This document shows positions 27,438 to 36,226 of a stretch of DNA of 64,000 nucleotides, in pieces. Both the position numbers and the translations under genes were made by a program. Position 1 is the first letter of the stretch; each line of letters opens with the position of its first letter. A model generated the notes under the pieces. That model was not told where the DNA came from, ran no database searches, and worked only from the letters and a program-made list of their open reading frames with translations. Source of the DNA: DAOTEJ01 sp035454085 (lineage in GTDB: Bacteria > Pseudomonadota > Gammaproteobacteria > Burkholderiales > Burkholderiaceae_F); assembly GCA_035454085.1 (NCBI GenBank), contig DAOTEJ010000001.1:77570-141569 (forward strand), written 5' to 3'.

Positions 27438-29446
27438 ACCTGTTCTTCGAGGAGGACGGCGCCTTCAAGGCGGGCACGGTGCTCTCGGCCACCGACGCCG
27501 CGTTCCAGGTCGAGCTGCCCAGCGGCAAGCGCACCAAGGTCAAGAGCGCCCAGGTGCTGCTGCGCTTCGAGGCGCCGTCGCCCGTGGCGCTGCTGGCCGA
27601 AGCCCAGGCGCAGGCCGAGACCCTGGATCTGGACTTTCTGTGGGAGGTCGCGCCGCAGGAGGAATTCGGTTTCCTGGAACTTGCCCGCGAGTACTACGGT
27701 GCCGAGCCCAGCCCGGCGCAGGCGGCGGCCACGCTGCTGCGCCTGCACGGGGCTCCCGTGTACTTCCACCGCAAGGGCCGCGGACGCTTCCGGCCCGCGC
27801 CCGCCGACATCCTCAAGGCCGCGCTCGTCGCGGTCGAGCGCAAGCGCCAGCAGGAGGCGCTGCGCCAGGAGTACGTGGCGGCGCTCAAGGGCGGCGTGCT
27901 GCCCGAGGTGTTCCGCTCGCGCGCGGTCGAACTGCTGGTGCGGCCCGACAAGAACGGCATCGAGTGGAAGGCACTCGAGCAGGCCGCGGCCGAGTGCCAG
28001 ATGACTCCGCTGCGCCTGCTGCTGGCGCGCGGCGCGCTGGCCTCGCCCTACCGCTGGCATCTGGCGAACTTCGATGCGCAGTACTTCCCGCGCGGCACCG
28101 GCTTTGCGGCCGATCTGCCGGCGCCCGCGGCCGCGCCCGATCTGCCGCTCGCCGCCGTGCCGGCGTTCTCGATCGACGACTCGGCCACCACCGAGATCGA
28201 CGACGCCTTCTCGGTCGAGCGCCTGCCCGAGGGCCGGGTGCGCGTGGGCATCCACATCGCCGCGCCGGCGCTGGGCATAGCCCGGGGCCACGCGCTCGAC
28301 GCGGTGGCGCGCGCGCGCATGTCCACCGTCTACGCCCCGGGCATCAAGATCACCATGCTGCCCGACGAGTGGGTCGCGGCCTACTCGCTGGGCGAGGGGC
28401 GCGAGGTGCCGGTGCTCTCGCTCTACGCCGTGGTCAACGAGGCCGACCACGCCCTGCTTGCCACCGAGACCCGGGTGGAGCGCGTGCGCATCGCCGCCAA
28501 CCTGCGCCACGACCGGCTCGACGCGGTGATCACCGACGAGGCGATCGAGCGCGGCGCGTTCGACGCGCCCTTCGCCAGCGAGCTCGCCTGGCTGTGGCGC
28601 TGGGCGCGCAGCCTGATGCGCGCGCGCGAGCAGGTGCGCGGCCGCCCCGAGCCGGTCGGACGGCTCGACTGGAGCTACGAGCTCGAGGGCGAGGCAGAGG
28701 ACGCCCGCGTGTCGCTCAAGGCGCGGCGGCGCGGCTCCCCGCTCGACCTGGTGGTGTCCGAGCTCATGATCCTGGCCAACTCGACCTGGGGCGAGTGGCT
28801 CGCGCGGCACCAGCGCATCGGCATCTACCGCTCGCAGCGCATGGGTCGGGTGCGCATGAGCACCACCCCCGCGCCGCACGAGGGCATCGGCGTGGCGCAC
28901 TACGCCTGGAGCACCTCGCCGCTGCGGCGCTACGTGGACCTCGTCAACCAGCGCCAGCTCGTGGCCCTGGCGCTGGGCCAGGCTGCGCCCTACCCGGCGG
29001 GCGACGCCGATGTGTTCGCCATCGTCTCGGCCTTCGACGCGGCCTACACCGCCTACGCGGAGTTCCAGGCGCGCATGGAGCGCTACTGGGGGCTGCGCTG
29101 GATCGAGCAGGAAGCGGTCAAGCGGATCGGCGCGACGGTCATCAAGGAAGAGGTCCTGCGCCTCGAGGGGCTGCCCTTCGTGCAGCGCCTGCCGGGGCTG
29201 CCGGTGCTCGCGCGCGGGCAGAAGGTCGAGCTCGACGTGCTGGGCACCGACCTCGTGGACCTGGTGCTCGAGGCGCGCCTGCGCCAGGTGCTGGAGCAGC
29301 AGGCTCCCGACGATGCGGTGGGCGACGAGGACGAGGCGCTCGCCCTGGCCGATCTCGAGGACGCGGGGGCGGCTCCAGCGCCGGGCCCGGCGCCCGATCC
29401 GGCTGTTGCCGCCCCGGCGGCGTCCGACGAGTCAGGCGCGGCGTAG
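27434..29446 (+). CDS. RNase II-family (RNB) exoribonuclease
   Basis: A 670-aa 3'-to-5' exoribonuclease with an RNB domain. The active-site loop SIDDSATTEIDDAFS (246-260) supplies D248, D256 and D257, aligning with E. coli RNase II D201, D209 and D210, while the position of D207 is Glu (E254). HYAWSTSPLRRYVDLVNQRQ is the other family block. The N-terminus lacks classic cold-shock domains and instead has a small barrel-like start (NLFFEEDGAFKAGTVLSAT); the C-terminus is an acidic, Ala/Pro-rich tail. This is the shorter RNB type common in betaproteobacteria, neither standard rnr nor rnb. Coupled to marC by ATGA. Confidence 0.88.
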   Translation: MNLFFEEDGAFKAGTVLSATDAAFQVELPSGKRTKVKSAQVLLRFEAPSPVALLAEAQAQAETLDLDFLWEVAPQEEFGFLELAREYYGAEPSPAQAAATLLRLHGAPVYFHRKGRGRFRPAPADILKAALVAVERKRQQEALRQEYVAALKGGVLPEVFRSRAVELLVRPDKNGIEWKALEQAAAECQMTPLRLLLARGALASPYRWHLANFDAQYFPRGTGFAADLPAPAAAPDLPLAAVPAFSIDDSATTEIDDAFSVERLPEGRVRVGIHIAAPALGIARGHALDAVARARMSTVYAPGIKITMLPDEWVAAYSLGEGREVPVLSLYAVVNEADHALLATETRVERVRIAANLRHDRLDAVITDEAIERGAFDAPFASELAWLWRWARSLMRAREQVRGRPEPVGRLDWSYELEGEAEDARVSLKARRRGSPLDLVVSELMILANSTWGEWLARHQRIGIYRSQRMGRVRMSTTPAPHEGIGVAHYAWSTSPLRRYVDLVNQRQLVALALGQAAPYPAGDADVFAIVSAFDAAYTAYAEFQARMERYWGLRWIEQEAVKRIGATVIKEEVLRLEGLPFVQRLPGLPVLARGQKVELDVLGTDLVDLVLEARLRQVLEQQAPDDAVGDEDEALALADLEDAGAAPAPGPAPDPAVAAPAASDESGAA

Positions 29447-29481
29447 CGTCTACGCGCGGCGGGCGAGCAGGTCGCGCTCGA

Positions 29482-29487
29482 TACAAT
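29482..29487 (+). promoter_or_regulatory. Candidate -10 element for the TonB-like gene at 29498
   Basis: TACAAT lies 10 bp upstream of the ATG, so transcription would start about 4 nt before the coding sequence, close to a leaderless mRNA. No Shine-Dalgarno sequence is visible, which fits. No -35 hexamer is clear. Confidence 0.3.
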
Positions 29488-29497
29488 CCTCGGCCTC

Positions 29498-30382
29498 ATG
29501 TCCGCCTCGGCCGCCGTCTCGCGTCTCGACCCCTCGGACCGCCTCCTGCTGGCGGCGCTCGCCATTTCGGTGGGCGTGCACGCGGCCCTGCTGGCGGTGC
29601 GCTTCGTCGATCCCGAGCTGTTCACCGTGCGCTCGCTCGAGCCGCCGCTCGAGATCGTGCTGGTCAACGCCAAGAGCGACACCAAGCCGGGCAAGGCGCA
29701 GGCGCTCGCTCAGGCCAATCTGGACGGCGGCGGCATGCACGAGAAGGGCGTGCGCAGCTCGCCCCTGCCGGCCTCGGCGACGATGCGCGACGGCGACACG
29801 CTCGACGTCTCGCGCCGCCAGGTGGAGCAGCTCGAGGAGGAGCAGAAGCGCCTGCTCGCGGCGATGAAGGGCGGCATGAAGTCGCTCGCCGTGCCGCGCG
29901 ATCCCACGCAGGACAGCGCCACCAAGGGTGCGGCCGCCGAGGAGGCGCGCGAGACCCTGGCGCGCATGCAGGCGGTGATCGACAAGCAGGTCTCGGACTA
30001 CCAGGCGCGACCGCGCAAGCACCACTTCATGCCGAGCACCTCCGAGTACCGCTACGCCCGATACGTGGAGGATTGGCGGGCTCAGGTCGAGAAGATCGGC
30101 AACGAGCACTATCCCGAAGAGGCGCGCGGCAAGGTCTATGGCAGCCTGCGGGTGACGGTGGCGATCCGCAAGGACGGCAGCCTGGTCGACACCGTGCTCG
30201 AACAGTCCTCGGGCTCGGCCATGCTGGATGCGGCGGCGCGGCGCATCGTGAAACTGTCGGCCCCGTTTCCGCCGTTTCCGCCCGATATCGCCAAGGACAC
30301 GGATATCCTAGAGATCACGCGCACCTGGATCTTCACCAACGACCAGCTGGCCACGCGCAGCGCCGCAGGACCGAAACCATGA
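29498..30382 (+). CDS. TonB-family C-terminal domain protein
   Basis: A 294-aa inner-membrane protein with an N-terminal anchor (LLLAALAISVGVHAALLAVR, about 17-36), a long polar and coiled-coil-prone segment (QVEQLEEEQKRLLAAMKGGM) and a C-terminal TonB fold (HYPEEARGKVYGSLRVTVAI; VLEQSSGSAMLDAAARRIV). Unlike the tonB gene at 576 it has no proline-rich spacer and no exbB/exbD partner, so it may serve a dedicated process rather than general uptake. This gene preceding aroE is a common betaproteobacterial arrangement. Its stop overlaps the aroE ATG. Confidence 0.82.
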   Translation: MSASAAVSRLDPSDRLLLAALAISVGVHAALLAVRFVDPELFTVRSLEPPLEIVLVNAKSDTKPGKAQALAQANLDGGGMHEKGVRSSPLPASATMRDGDTLDVSRRQVEQLEEEQKRLLAAMKGGMKSLAVPRDPTQDSATKGAAAEEARETLARMQAVIDKQVSDYQARPRKHHFMPSTSEYRYARYVEDWRAQVEKIGNEHYPEEARGKVYGSLRVTVAIRKDGSLVDTVLEQSSGSAMLDAAARRIVKLSAPFPPFPPDIAKDTDILEITRTWIFTNDQLATRSAAGPKP

Positions 30383-31215
30383 CGTCGCCGGACAAGTACG
30401 CCGTAGTCGGCAACCCGATCGCGCACAGCCGCTCGCCGGAGATCCACGCGCTGTTCGCGCGCGCCTGCGGGCAGTCGATCAGCTACGAGCGCGTGCTGGC
30501 CCCGCTCGACGGCTTTGCCGATACCGCGCTCGCCCTGCGCGACGCCGGCTACCGCGGCCTGAACGTGACCCTGCCCTTCAAGCTCGACGCCGCCAAGCTC
30601 GCCAGCGAGCTGAGCGCGCGCGCGCGCCTGGCCGGTGCCGTCAACACCCTGCGCTTCGACGGCGAGAGCATCCTCGGCGACAACACCGACGGGGTGGGCT
30701 TCGTGCGCGACATCCGCGGCCGTCTGGGCTTCGAGCTCAAGGACGCCGCCATCCTGGTGCTGGGCGCCGGAGGCGGGGTGCGCGGCCTGATCCCTTCGCT
30801 GCTCGAGGAGGGGCCGCGCTGGCTCGCGGTGGCCAACCGCACCCACGCGCGCGCCGAGGAGCTGGCCGAGGAGTTCGGCGTCGAGGCGATCCACTTCGAC
30901 GAGATTCCCGCCGAACACTTCGACCTCGTGGTCAACGGCACCACCACCGGTCTGCACCACGAGGCCCCCGCCATCGACCCCGAAACCTTCGAGGACTGCG
31001 CTCTGGCCTACGACCTGGTCTACGCGGCCGAGCCCACGCCCTTCATGGCCCTGGCCGAGCGCGGCGGCGCGCGCTGCGTGTCCGACGGACTGGGCATGCT
31101 CATCGAGCAGGCCGCCGAGTCCTTCCACGTGTGGCGCGGCGTGCGTCCCGATACCGCTCCGGTCTACGAGGCCCTGCGCCGCCTGATCGCCCAAGAGGTC
31201 GCTGCGGCCGGCTAG
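30379..31215 (+). CDS. aroE: Shikimate dehydrogenase
   Basis: NADPH-dependent reduction of 3-dehydroshikimate to shikimate. 278 aa. The substrate domain has NPIAHSRSPEIHALFA and NVTLPFK with catalytic K68; D104 in GDNTDGVGF is the partner acid. The nucleotide motif ILVLGAGGGVRGLIPSL and the NRTHARAEELAEEF stretch after beta-2 favour NADP. Translationally coupled to the upstream TonB-like gene (ATGA) and 7 bp from mtgA. aroQ, two steps earlier in the window, acts just before it in the pathway. Confidence 0.97.
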   Translation: MTSPDKYAVVGNPIAHSRSPEIHALFARACGQSISYERVLAPLDGFADTALALRDAGYRGLNVTLPFKLDAAKLASELSARARLAGAVNTLRFDGESILGDNTDGVGFVRDIRGRLGFELKDAAILVLGAGGGVRGLIPSLLEEGPRWLAVANRTHARAEELAEEFGVEAIHFDEIPAEHFDLVVNGTTTGLHHEAPAIDPETFEDCALAYDLVYAAEPTPFMALAERGGARCVSDGLGMLIEQAAESFHVWRGVRPDTAPVYEALRRLIAQEVAAAG

Positions 31216-31222
31216 GCAGGGC

Positions 31223-31918
31223 ATGAAGACGCTTGCCCGCGCGCTCAAGTGGACCGCGCTTGCCCTAGTCCTGGGCCTGGTCGGCCTGCAGCTCTGGTAT
31301 CTGGGATGGGTGCTGGCCTATCGCTGGGTCGACCCCGGCGACACGGCGTTCATGCGCCGCGAGCTCGCCACGCTGCGCGAGTCCAACCCCAAGGCGCAGC
31401 TCAAGCACCAATGGGTCCCCTACGAGCGCATCAGCAGTCACCTCAAGCGGGCGGTGATCGCCGCCGAGGACGCGCGCTTCAACGACCACGAGGGCGTGGA
31501 CTGGGACGCGCTGGGCAAGGCCTACGAGACCAATCTCAAGCGCGGCAAGCCCGCCAAAGGCGGCTCGACCATCACTCAGCAGCTGGCCAAGAACCTCTTC
31601 CTGTCGCCCGACAAGAGCTACCTGCGCAAGGTCCAGGAATTGGTGATCACCTACATGATCGAGGCGCTGTGGGACAAGCGCCGCATCCTCGAGGTCTATC
31701 TGAACTCGGTCGAGTGGGGCCATGGCGTGTTCGGCGCCGAGGCCGCGGCGCGGTACTACTACGGCGTGCCCGCGTCGGCGCTGACCCGCGAGCAGGCGGC
31801 GCGCCTGGCCGCCATGCTGCCGCGCCCCAAGTTCTACGACCGCAACCGGGGCTCGGCCTTCCTCGCCCAGCGCACGCAGGCAGTGTTGCGCTACATCGAC
31901 CACCCCGAGATTCCGTGA
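31223..31918 (+). CDS. mtgA: Monofunctional peptidoglycan transglycosylase MtgA
   Basis: Membrane-anchored glycosyltransferase (GT51) that polymerises lipid II into glycan strands. 231 aa: an anchor (WTALALVLGLVGLQLWYLGW), then the GT51 motifs with the catalytic Glu in VIAAEDARFNDHEGVDWDAL, KGGSTITQQLAKNLFLSPDK, and RRILEVYLNSVEWGHGVFG. No transpeptidase domain follows, so it is the monofunctional type. It starts 7 bp after aroE. Confidence 0.96.
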   Translation: MKTLARALKWTALALVLGLVGLQLWYLGWVLAYRWVDPGDTAFMRRELATLRESNPKAQLKHQWVPYERISSHLKRAVIAAEDARFNDHEGVDWDALGKAYETNLKRGKPAKGGSTITQQLAKNLFLSPDKSYLRKVQELVITYMIEALWDKRRILEVYLNSVEWGHGVFGAEAAARYYYGVPASALTREQAARLAAMLPRPKFYDRNRGSAFLAQRTQAVLRYIDHPEIP

Positions 31919-31961
31919 GCGCCTGAGGCGCCGGTGCGACAGGCGCGCGGCGGCGCGGACT

Positions 31962-31967
31962 TACAAT
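31962..31967 (+). promoter_or_regulatory. Candidate -10 element for mgtE
   Basis: TACAAT lies 24 bp before the mgtE ATG, giving a leader of about 18 nt that carries GGGGG as a weak ribosome-binding site. No -35 is obvious. The leader is far too short for an Mg2+-sensing riboswitch. Confidence 0.3.
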
Positions 31968-31991
31968 CGCCGCGGCATTCCCGGGGGCGCG

Positions 31992-33512
31992 ATGGGCGAG
32001 CTCGAATCCCGCAGGTCCGAAGTGGCGGACGCCGCGCCCCTGCAGGCGCCGGCGGGGGTCACGCGCGACCCCGAGGCCGCGAGCCGCGCCCTGCAGCGCG
32101 TGCAGCAGCTGCTCGACCGCCACCGACGCGTCGAGGCCCTGGTCCACCGCGAGGAGCCCCACGGCCAGGCCGGCGGACGCAAGGAGCTGGTCGAGACCCT
32201 GGTGCACCGTCAGCACCTGGCCGAGTTGCACGGCCTGCTCGACGCGCTTCACCCGGCCGACGTGGCCTACATCCTCGAGTCCCTGCCGCTGGCCGAGCGG
32301 CTGACGGTGTGGGACTGCGTCAAGGCCGACCGCGACGGCGAGATCCTGGTCGAGGTGGGCGACAGCGTGCGCGAGACGCTGATCGACGCGATGGACCGCG
32401 AGGAGCTGGTCGACGCGGTCGAGACGCTCGATGCCGACGAGATCGCCGACCTGGTCGACGACCTGCCTCCCGACGTGGTGGCCCAGGTCCAGGAGGGCCT
32501 GAGCCACGAGGAGCGCGCCCAGCTGCGCGCCGCCATGAGCTACCCCGAGGACTCGGTGGGGGCGCGCATGGACTTCGACATGGTGACGATCCGCGAGGAG
32601 GTCAGCCTCGAGATCGTGCTGCGCTACCTGCGCCGCTTCGACACCCTGCCCGATCACACCGACCAGGTCTTCGTGGTCGACCGCGATGAAGTGCTCAAGG
32701 GCGCGCTGCCGATCGACCGCATCCTGGTCAACGAGCCCGACACCCTGGTGCGCGAGGTGATGCGCACCGACATCCTCACGCTCTCGGCGCTCGACGACTC
32801 GAGCGAGGCCGCCCAGGCCTTCGAGCGCTACGACCTGGTGAGCGCGGCCGTGGTCGACGAGCGCGGTCACCTGATCGGCCGGCTCACCGTGAACGAGGTC
32901 GTGGACGTGATCCGCGAGGAAAGCGACCAGGAGGCGCTGGCCAAGGTCGGCCTGTCCGAGGACCAGGACCTGTTCAGCTCGCTGTGGGACTCTGCCAAGG
33001 GCCGCTGGCTGTGGCTGGGCGTGAACCTGTGCACCGCCTTCTTCGCCTCGCGCGTGATCAATGCCTTCGAGGGCACGATCGAGAAGGTGGTGGCGCTGGC
33101 CGCGCTCATGCCCATCGTCGCGGGCATTGCCGGCAATTCGGGCAACCAGACGCTCACCCTGCTGGTGCGCTCGATGGCCATGGGCCAGGTCACCGACGCC
33201 AACCAGCGCCGCCTGGTGATGAAGGAGATCACGGTGGCGCTGTTCAACGGCGCGGTCTGGGGCGGGGTGGCGGGCGTGCTCGCCTGGTTCCTCTACCGCG
33301 ATTCGGCCAACGGACTGCTGCTGGGGTCCGTCATGTTCCTGGCCATGCTGCTGAACATGCTGGTGGGGGCGGCGGTGGCGCTGGCCGTGCCCATCATCCT
33401 GCGCCGGCTCGACCGCGATCCGGCGATGGGCGGCTCCGTGCTGCTCACCTTCATCACCGACTCCGGCGGTTTCTTCATCTTCCTGGGGCTGGCCACCCTG
33501 TTCTTCCTCTGA
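31992..33512 (+). CDS. mgtE: MgtE-type magnesium transporter
   Basis: Mg2+ channel/transporter, 506 aa. The cytosolic MgtE N-domain (LHPADVAYILESLPLAERLT; DADEIADLVDDLPPDVVAQV) and two CBS domains (MDFDMVTIREEVSLEIVLRY; EVMRTDILTLSALDDSSEA) precede five C-terminal membrane helices (VALAALMPIVAGIAGNSGNQ, LLNMLVGAAVALAVPIILRR). The GNSGNQ and acidic-residue patterns of the pore are present. An extra N-terminal stretch of about 40 residues resembles those of other betaproteobacterial MgtE proteins. Confidence 0.95.
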   Translation: MGELESRRSEVADAAPLQAPAGVTRDPEAASRALQRVQQLLDRHRRVEALVHREEPHGQAGGRKELVETLVHRQHLAELHGLLDALHPADVAYILESLPLAERLTVWDCVKADRDGEILVEVGDSVRETLIDAMDREELVDAVETLDADEIADLVDDLPPDVVAQVQEGLSHEERAQLRAAMSYPEDSVGARMDFDMVTIREEVSLEIVLRYLRRFDTLPDHTDQVFVVDRDEVLKGALPIDRILVNEPDTLVREVMRTDILTLSALDDSSEAAQAFERYDLVSAAVVDERGHLIGRLTVNEVVDVIREESDQEALAKVGLSEDQDLFSSLWDSAKGRWLWLGVNLCTAFFASRVINAFEGTIEKVVALAALMPIVAGIAGNSGNQTLTLLVRSMAMGQVTDANQRRLVMKEITVALFNGAVWGGVAGVLAWFLYRDSANGLLLGSVMFLAMLLNMLVGAAVALAVPIILRRLDRDPAMGGSVLLTFITDSGGFFIFLGLATLFFL

Positions 33513-33537
33513 CGGCGCGCCACGCGTCGCCCTGCCC

Positions 33538-34164
33538 ATGCCCTTCGACACCTGGCTTGCGCTCATGGCCACGGCCTTTGCCATCAGCCTCTCGCCCGGC
33601 GCCGCGGTGCTGAGCTCGCTCGGCGCCGGCCTGGCGCACGGCGCGCGCGGCCTGTGGGTGGTGCCGGGCCTGGTGCTGGGCGTGATGACCCAGATCGTCG
33701 TCGTGCTGGTCGGCCTGGGGGCCTTGGTGATGACCTCGGCAACCGCCTTCGCGCTGGTGAAGTGGGCGGGGGTGGTCTACCTGGTGTGGCTGGGCGTGCA
33801 GCAGTGGCGCACGCCGGGCCGCCCGCTGGCACCCATCGGCGCTCAGGAAGCGCAGCCGGGCCGACTCGCGTTGTTGCGCCGGGGCTGGCTGGTGAACTCG
33901 CTCAATCCCAAGGGCACCGTGTTCCTGCTGGCGGTGGTGGCGCAATTCATCGATCCGGCGCGGCCCGCCGCTGCGCAGATGGGGGTGATCGCCGCCACCC
34001 TGGCACTGAGCGAGAGCGTGGTGATGGCGGGCTACGCGCTGGCCGCGGCGCGGCTGGCGCCCTGGCTTGCCTCACCCGCGCGCATGGGCTGGGCCAACCG
34101 GGTGTTCGGCGCGCTCTTCGTCACCGCCGGCGTGCTGCTGGCCGGCTTCAAGCGCGGCGCCTGA
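33538..34164 (+). CDS. LysE/RhtB-family amino acid exporter
   Basis: A 208-aa inner-membrane efflux protein with six hydrophobic segments. The N-terminal FAISLSPGAAVLSSLGAGLA and LVKWAGVVYLVWLGVQQWR, and NPKGTVFLLAVVAQFI in the middle, are diagnostic of the RhtB/LeuE group. The exported amino acid is unknown. It converges on the KTSC gene with no intervening base between stop codons (34162-34164 and 34165-34167). The neighbouring minus-strand operon handles amino acid derivatives, but opposite orientation gives no proof of linkage. Confidence 0.9.
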   Translation: MPFDTWLALMATAFAISLSPGAAVLSSLGAGLAHGARGLWVVPGLVLGVMTQIVVVLVGLGALVMTSATAFALVKWAGVVYLVWLGVQQWRTPGRPLAPIGAQEAQPGRLALLRRGWLVNSLNPKGTVFLLAVVAQFIDPARPAAAQMGVIAATLALSESVVMAGYALAAARLAPWLASPARMGWANRVFGALFVTAGVLLAGFKRGA

Positions 34165-34383
34165 TCACTTCACCCGGCGCTGGGTGAACTCCTCCTGGAT
34201 GTTGTCGCGGTACTCGCTGGCCGGCGCGCTCGAGGCCAGGAAGCGGCGCGCGATCTCTTCGCCCACCGCCGTGTGCTGGATCACCGAGCCGTTGTCGAAC
34301 TCGATCTCGAGGATGCGGCTGCCGCGGTCGTAGCCGGCGGACTTGATGCCGCCGCGGCGAATGGGCTTGCGTTCGATGGCCAT
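34165..34383 (-). CDS. KTSC-domain small protein
   Basis: A 72-aa protein matching the KTSC domain, a small fold also found at the C-terminus of some lysyl-tRNA synthetases: IKSAGYDRGSRILEIEFDNG followed by SVIQHTAVGEEIARRFLAS and a YRDNIQEEF end. It is predicted to bind nucleic acid or a partner; its role as a stand-alone protein is unknown. It is the last gene of the transporter/deacylase operon, 20 bp after the aspartoacylase-like gene, an unusual companion for uptake genes. Confidence 0.85.
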   Translation of the reverse strand: MAIERKPIRRGGIKSAGYDRGSRILEIEFDNGSVIQHTAVGEEIARRFLASSAPASEYRDNIQEEFTQRRVK

Positions 34384-34403
34384 GCCTGCCTCCGTCGCTG
34401 CAC

Positions 34404-35357
34404 TCAGTCTTCGTAGCGGCCCAGCCGCACCATGGTCGTGCCGGGGCGCAGGTGCGCCGTCGAGGGCATGACCAGCACCGTCTCGTCGTAGGGCGCGAGC
34501 CAGACGTGCTCGCCGTCGCGCGCAATCGGCGTGCCGGCGCGCGGCACCACGCCCAGTCCGCTCACGGGCACCAGGAAGCGGAAGTCCGGGCTCCTGGCCA
34601 CCACCGCCTCGGTGACGCGCACCAGACGCTGTCGGGGCGGCGGATCGAGGCGCAAGCGCGGTGCGGTCCAGACCTCGTCGGCGATGCCGGTGACGGCCAG
34701 GAAGCGCACCAGGGTGTCGATCGCGACGTCGGCCGCGGCGCGTTCCCAGTGCTGGCCGCACTCGATGAGCAGCGCGTTCTTGTGCGAGGCCGGATCGCCA
34801 AAGCCGCCGCGGTCGCGCATGCGCAGACCGGCGGGGTGGCCGGTGTCGATCAGCAGGTCGGCCGGCACGCCGAGCTCGCGGGCGAAGTCGGCGCCCTTGT
34901 CGAGCAGGCCGCAGACCATGATCGGCCGGCAGGGGTCGTGCATCGAGTGGATGTCGAGCAGGTAGTCGGCGGCGTCCACGAAAGGACGCAGCGCACGCGC
35001 GCGCCGCAGCTCCGCGCTGTGGCCCGGTCCGTCGAGCGCGGCGTCGGACCACACGCGGTTGTAGTCCTCGTCCACGAACCGCGAGTCGTTGGGGCGGGCG
35101 GGGTCGAAGCGCGCGTAAGCCTCGACGTTGGCGAAGGCGAGCAAGAGCCGGCCACGCGCCGGTGCCAGGTCTTGCTTGAGCAGCCAGTCGAGCGCGATCG
35201 CGCCGCAGATCTCGTTGCCATGCGTGAGCGCCTGCACCATCACGGTGGGGCCGGGCCGGCCCGAGTCGAAGCGGTGCACGAAGTCGACGCCGGTGTTGCC
35301 GGCGCGCCAGGGTGCCAGATCGGGCGGGGTGAGTTCGATGGCGTAGGTCTCAGCCAC
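34404..35357 (-). CDS. AstE/AspA-family zinc deacylase (aspartoacylase-like)
   Basis: A 317-aa zinc carboxypeptidase-fold deacylase of the succinylglutamate desuccinylase/aspartoacylase family. Predicted Zn ligands are His and Glu of ALTHGNEICGAIAL and the later His in DYLLDIHSMHDP; RFVDEDYNRVW is the family substrate loop. It should remove an acyl group from an N-acylated amino acid, but there are no other ast genes, so succinylarginine breakdown is not indicated. It overlaps the N-formylglutamate amidohydrolase gene by 8 nt, and both are encoded after a peptide ABC transporter. Confidence 0.85.
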   Translation of the reverse strand: MAETYAIELTPPDLAPWRAGNTGVDFVHRFDSGRPGPTVMVQALTHGNEICGAIALDWLLKQDLAPARGRLLLAFANVEAYARFDPARPNDSRFVDEDYNRVWSDAALDGPGHSAELRRARALRPFVDAADYLLDIHSMHDPCRPIMVCGLLDKGADFARELGVPADLLIDTGHPAGLRMRDRGGFGDPASHKNALLIECGQHWERAAADVAIDTLVRFLAVTGIADEVWTAPRLRLDPPPRQRLVRVTEAVVARSPDFRFLVPVSGLGVVPRAGTPIARDGEHVWLAPYDETVLVMPSTAHLRPGTTMVRLGRYED

Positions 35358-36195
35358 GGGCGGCCTCCGAGCGGGCGTAATCGAGCACCGCCTCGACGAG
35401 CCGGTGCAGATGGGATTGAAGGCGGTCGAAGCCCGCCGACTTGGCGAGGCTTGCCTCGTCCATGTACAGGCGCTTGTTGATCTCGACCTGCAGGCTGTGG
35501 CGCCCGGCTTGCGGGGCCGAGTAGGCGCGCACGAGTTCCACGCCCTTGTAGGGATCGTTCACCGCCACCGCGTAGCCCAGGTCGGCGAGCGTGGCGCGGA
35601 CGAACTCGGTGAAGCGCGGGTCGCAGCTCGTGCCGTCACGGTCGCCGAGCACGAAGTCGGCCCGCGCGCTGCCGGCGCCGCCTTCACCCATCGCGCCGGC
35701 CACCGCGCGCATCGAGTGGCAATTGAGGTGATACACCGCGCCATGGCGCGCGTGCGCGGCGTCGAGCAGTCCCACCAGGGCGCGGTGGTAGGGCGCGTGA
35801 CAGCGTTCGATGCGCGCGCGTACCTCGTCGACGCGCAGGCGGCGCGCATAGATCGGGCGGCCGTCCTCGAGCGTGCGCCACACCAGCGCCTTGCCGATGC
35901 GCGCCTTGCCGCTGGGCACGTATTCGTGCGGCCAGGGTGCGTCGAGCAGGTCGAGGTCCACGTCGCCGGCGTGGCGGTTGGGGTCGAGGTAGGTGCGTGG
36001 AAACTGCGCCGCGAGCAGCGGCACGCCCAGCGCCGTGGCCGGCGCATAGAGCTGGTCGATGTAGCAGTCCTCGCCCTCGCGCAACTCGAACTCGCTTACC
36101 TGAGCGTCGAAGTCGGCGGGAAAGTCGTGGCCGGAGTGGGGCGAGTCGAGCACCACGGGGCTGGCGGTGGAACCGGTGAGGGTGAGGGCAGGCAT
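35350..36195 (-). CDS. N-formylglutamate amidohydrolase-family protein
   Basis: A 281-aa metal hydrolase of the N-formylglutamate amidohydrolase (HutG/FGase) family. Signature stretches are VVLDSPHSGHDFPADFDAQV, YIDQLYAPATALGVPLLAAQ, RTYLDPNRHAGDVDLDLLD and VYHLNCHSMRA; the C-terminal LQVEINKRLYMDE is also diagnostic. In histidine degradation it frees glutamate from formylglutamate, yet no hut genes are nearby, so here it probably acts on imported formyl- or acyl-amino acids. It starts 31 bp after the ABC ATPase gene. Confidence 0.87.
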   Translation of the reverse strand: MPALTLTGSTASPVVLDSPHSGHDFPADFDAQVSEFELREGEDCYIDQLYAPATALGVPLLAAQFPRTYLDPNRHAGDVDLDLLDAPWPHEYVPSGKARIGKALVWRTLEDGRPIYARRLRVDEVRARIERCHAPYHRALVGLLDAAHARHGAVYHLNCHSMRAVAGAMGEGGAGSARADFVLGDRDGTSCDPRFTEFVRATLADLGYAVAVNDPYKGVELVRAYSAPQAGRHSLQVEINKRLYMDEASLAKSAGFDRLQSHLHRLVEAVLDYARSEAARG

Positions 36196-36226
36196 GGTGG
36201 CGGAGTGCTGGGCGCGAGCAGGGGGC

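Noticed and set aside
31919..31991. Mg2+-sensing riboswitch before mgtE
   Set aside because: Only 73 bp separate mtgA and mgtE and a -10 element sits 24 bp before the start; there is no room for an M-box or similar aptamer.
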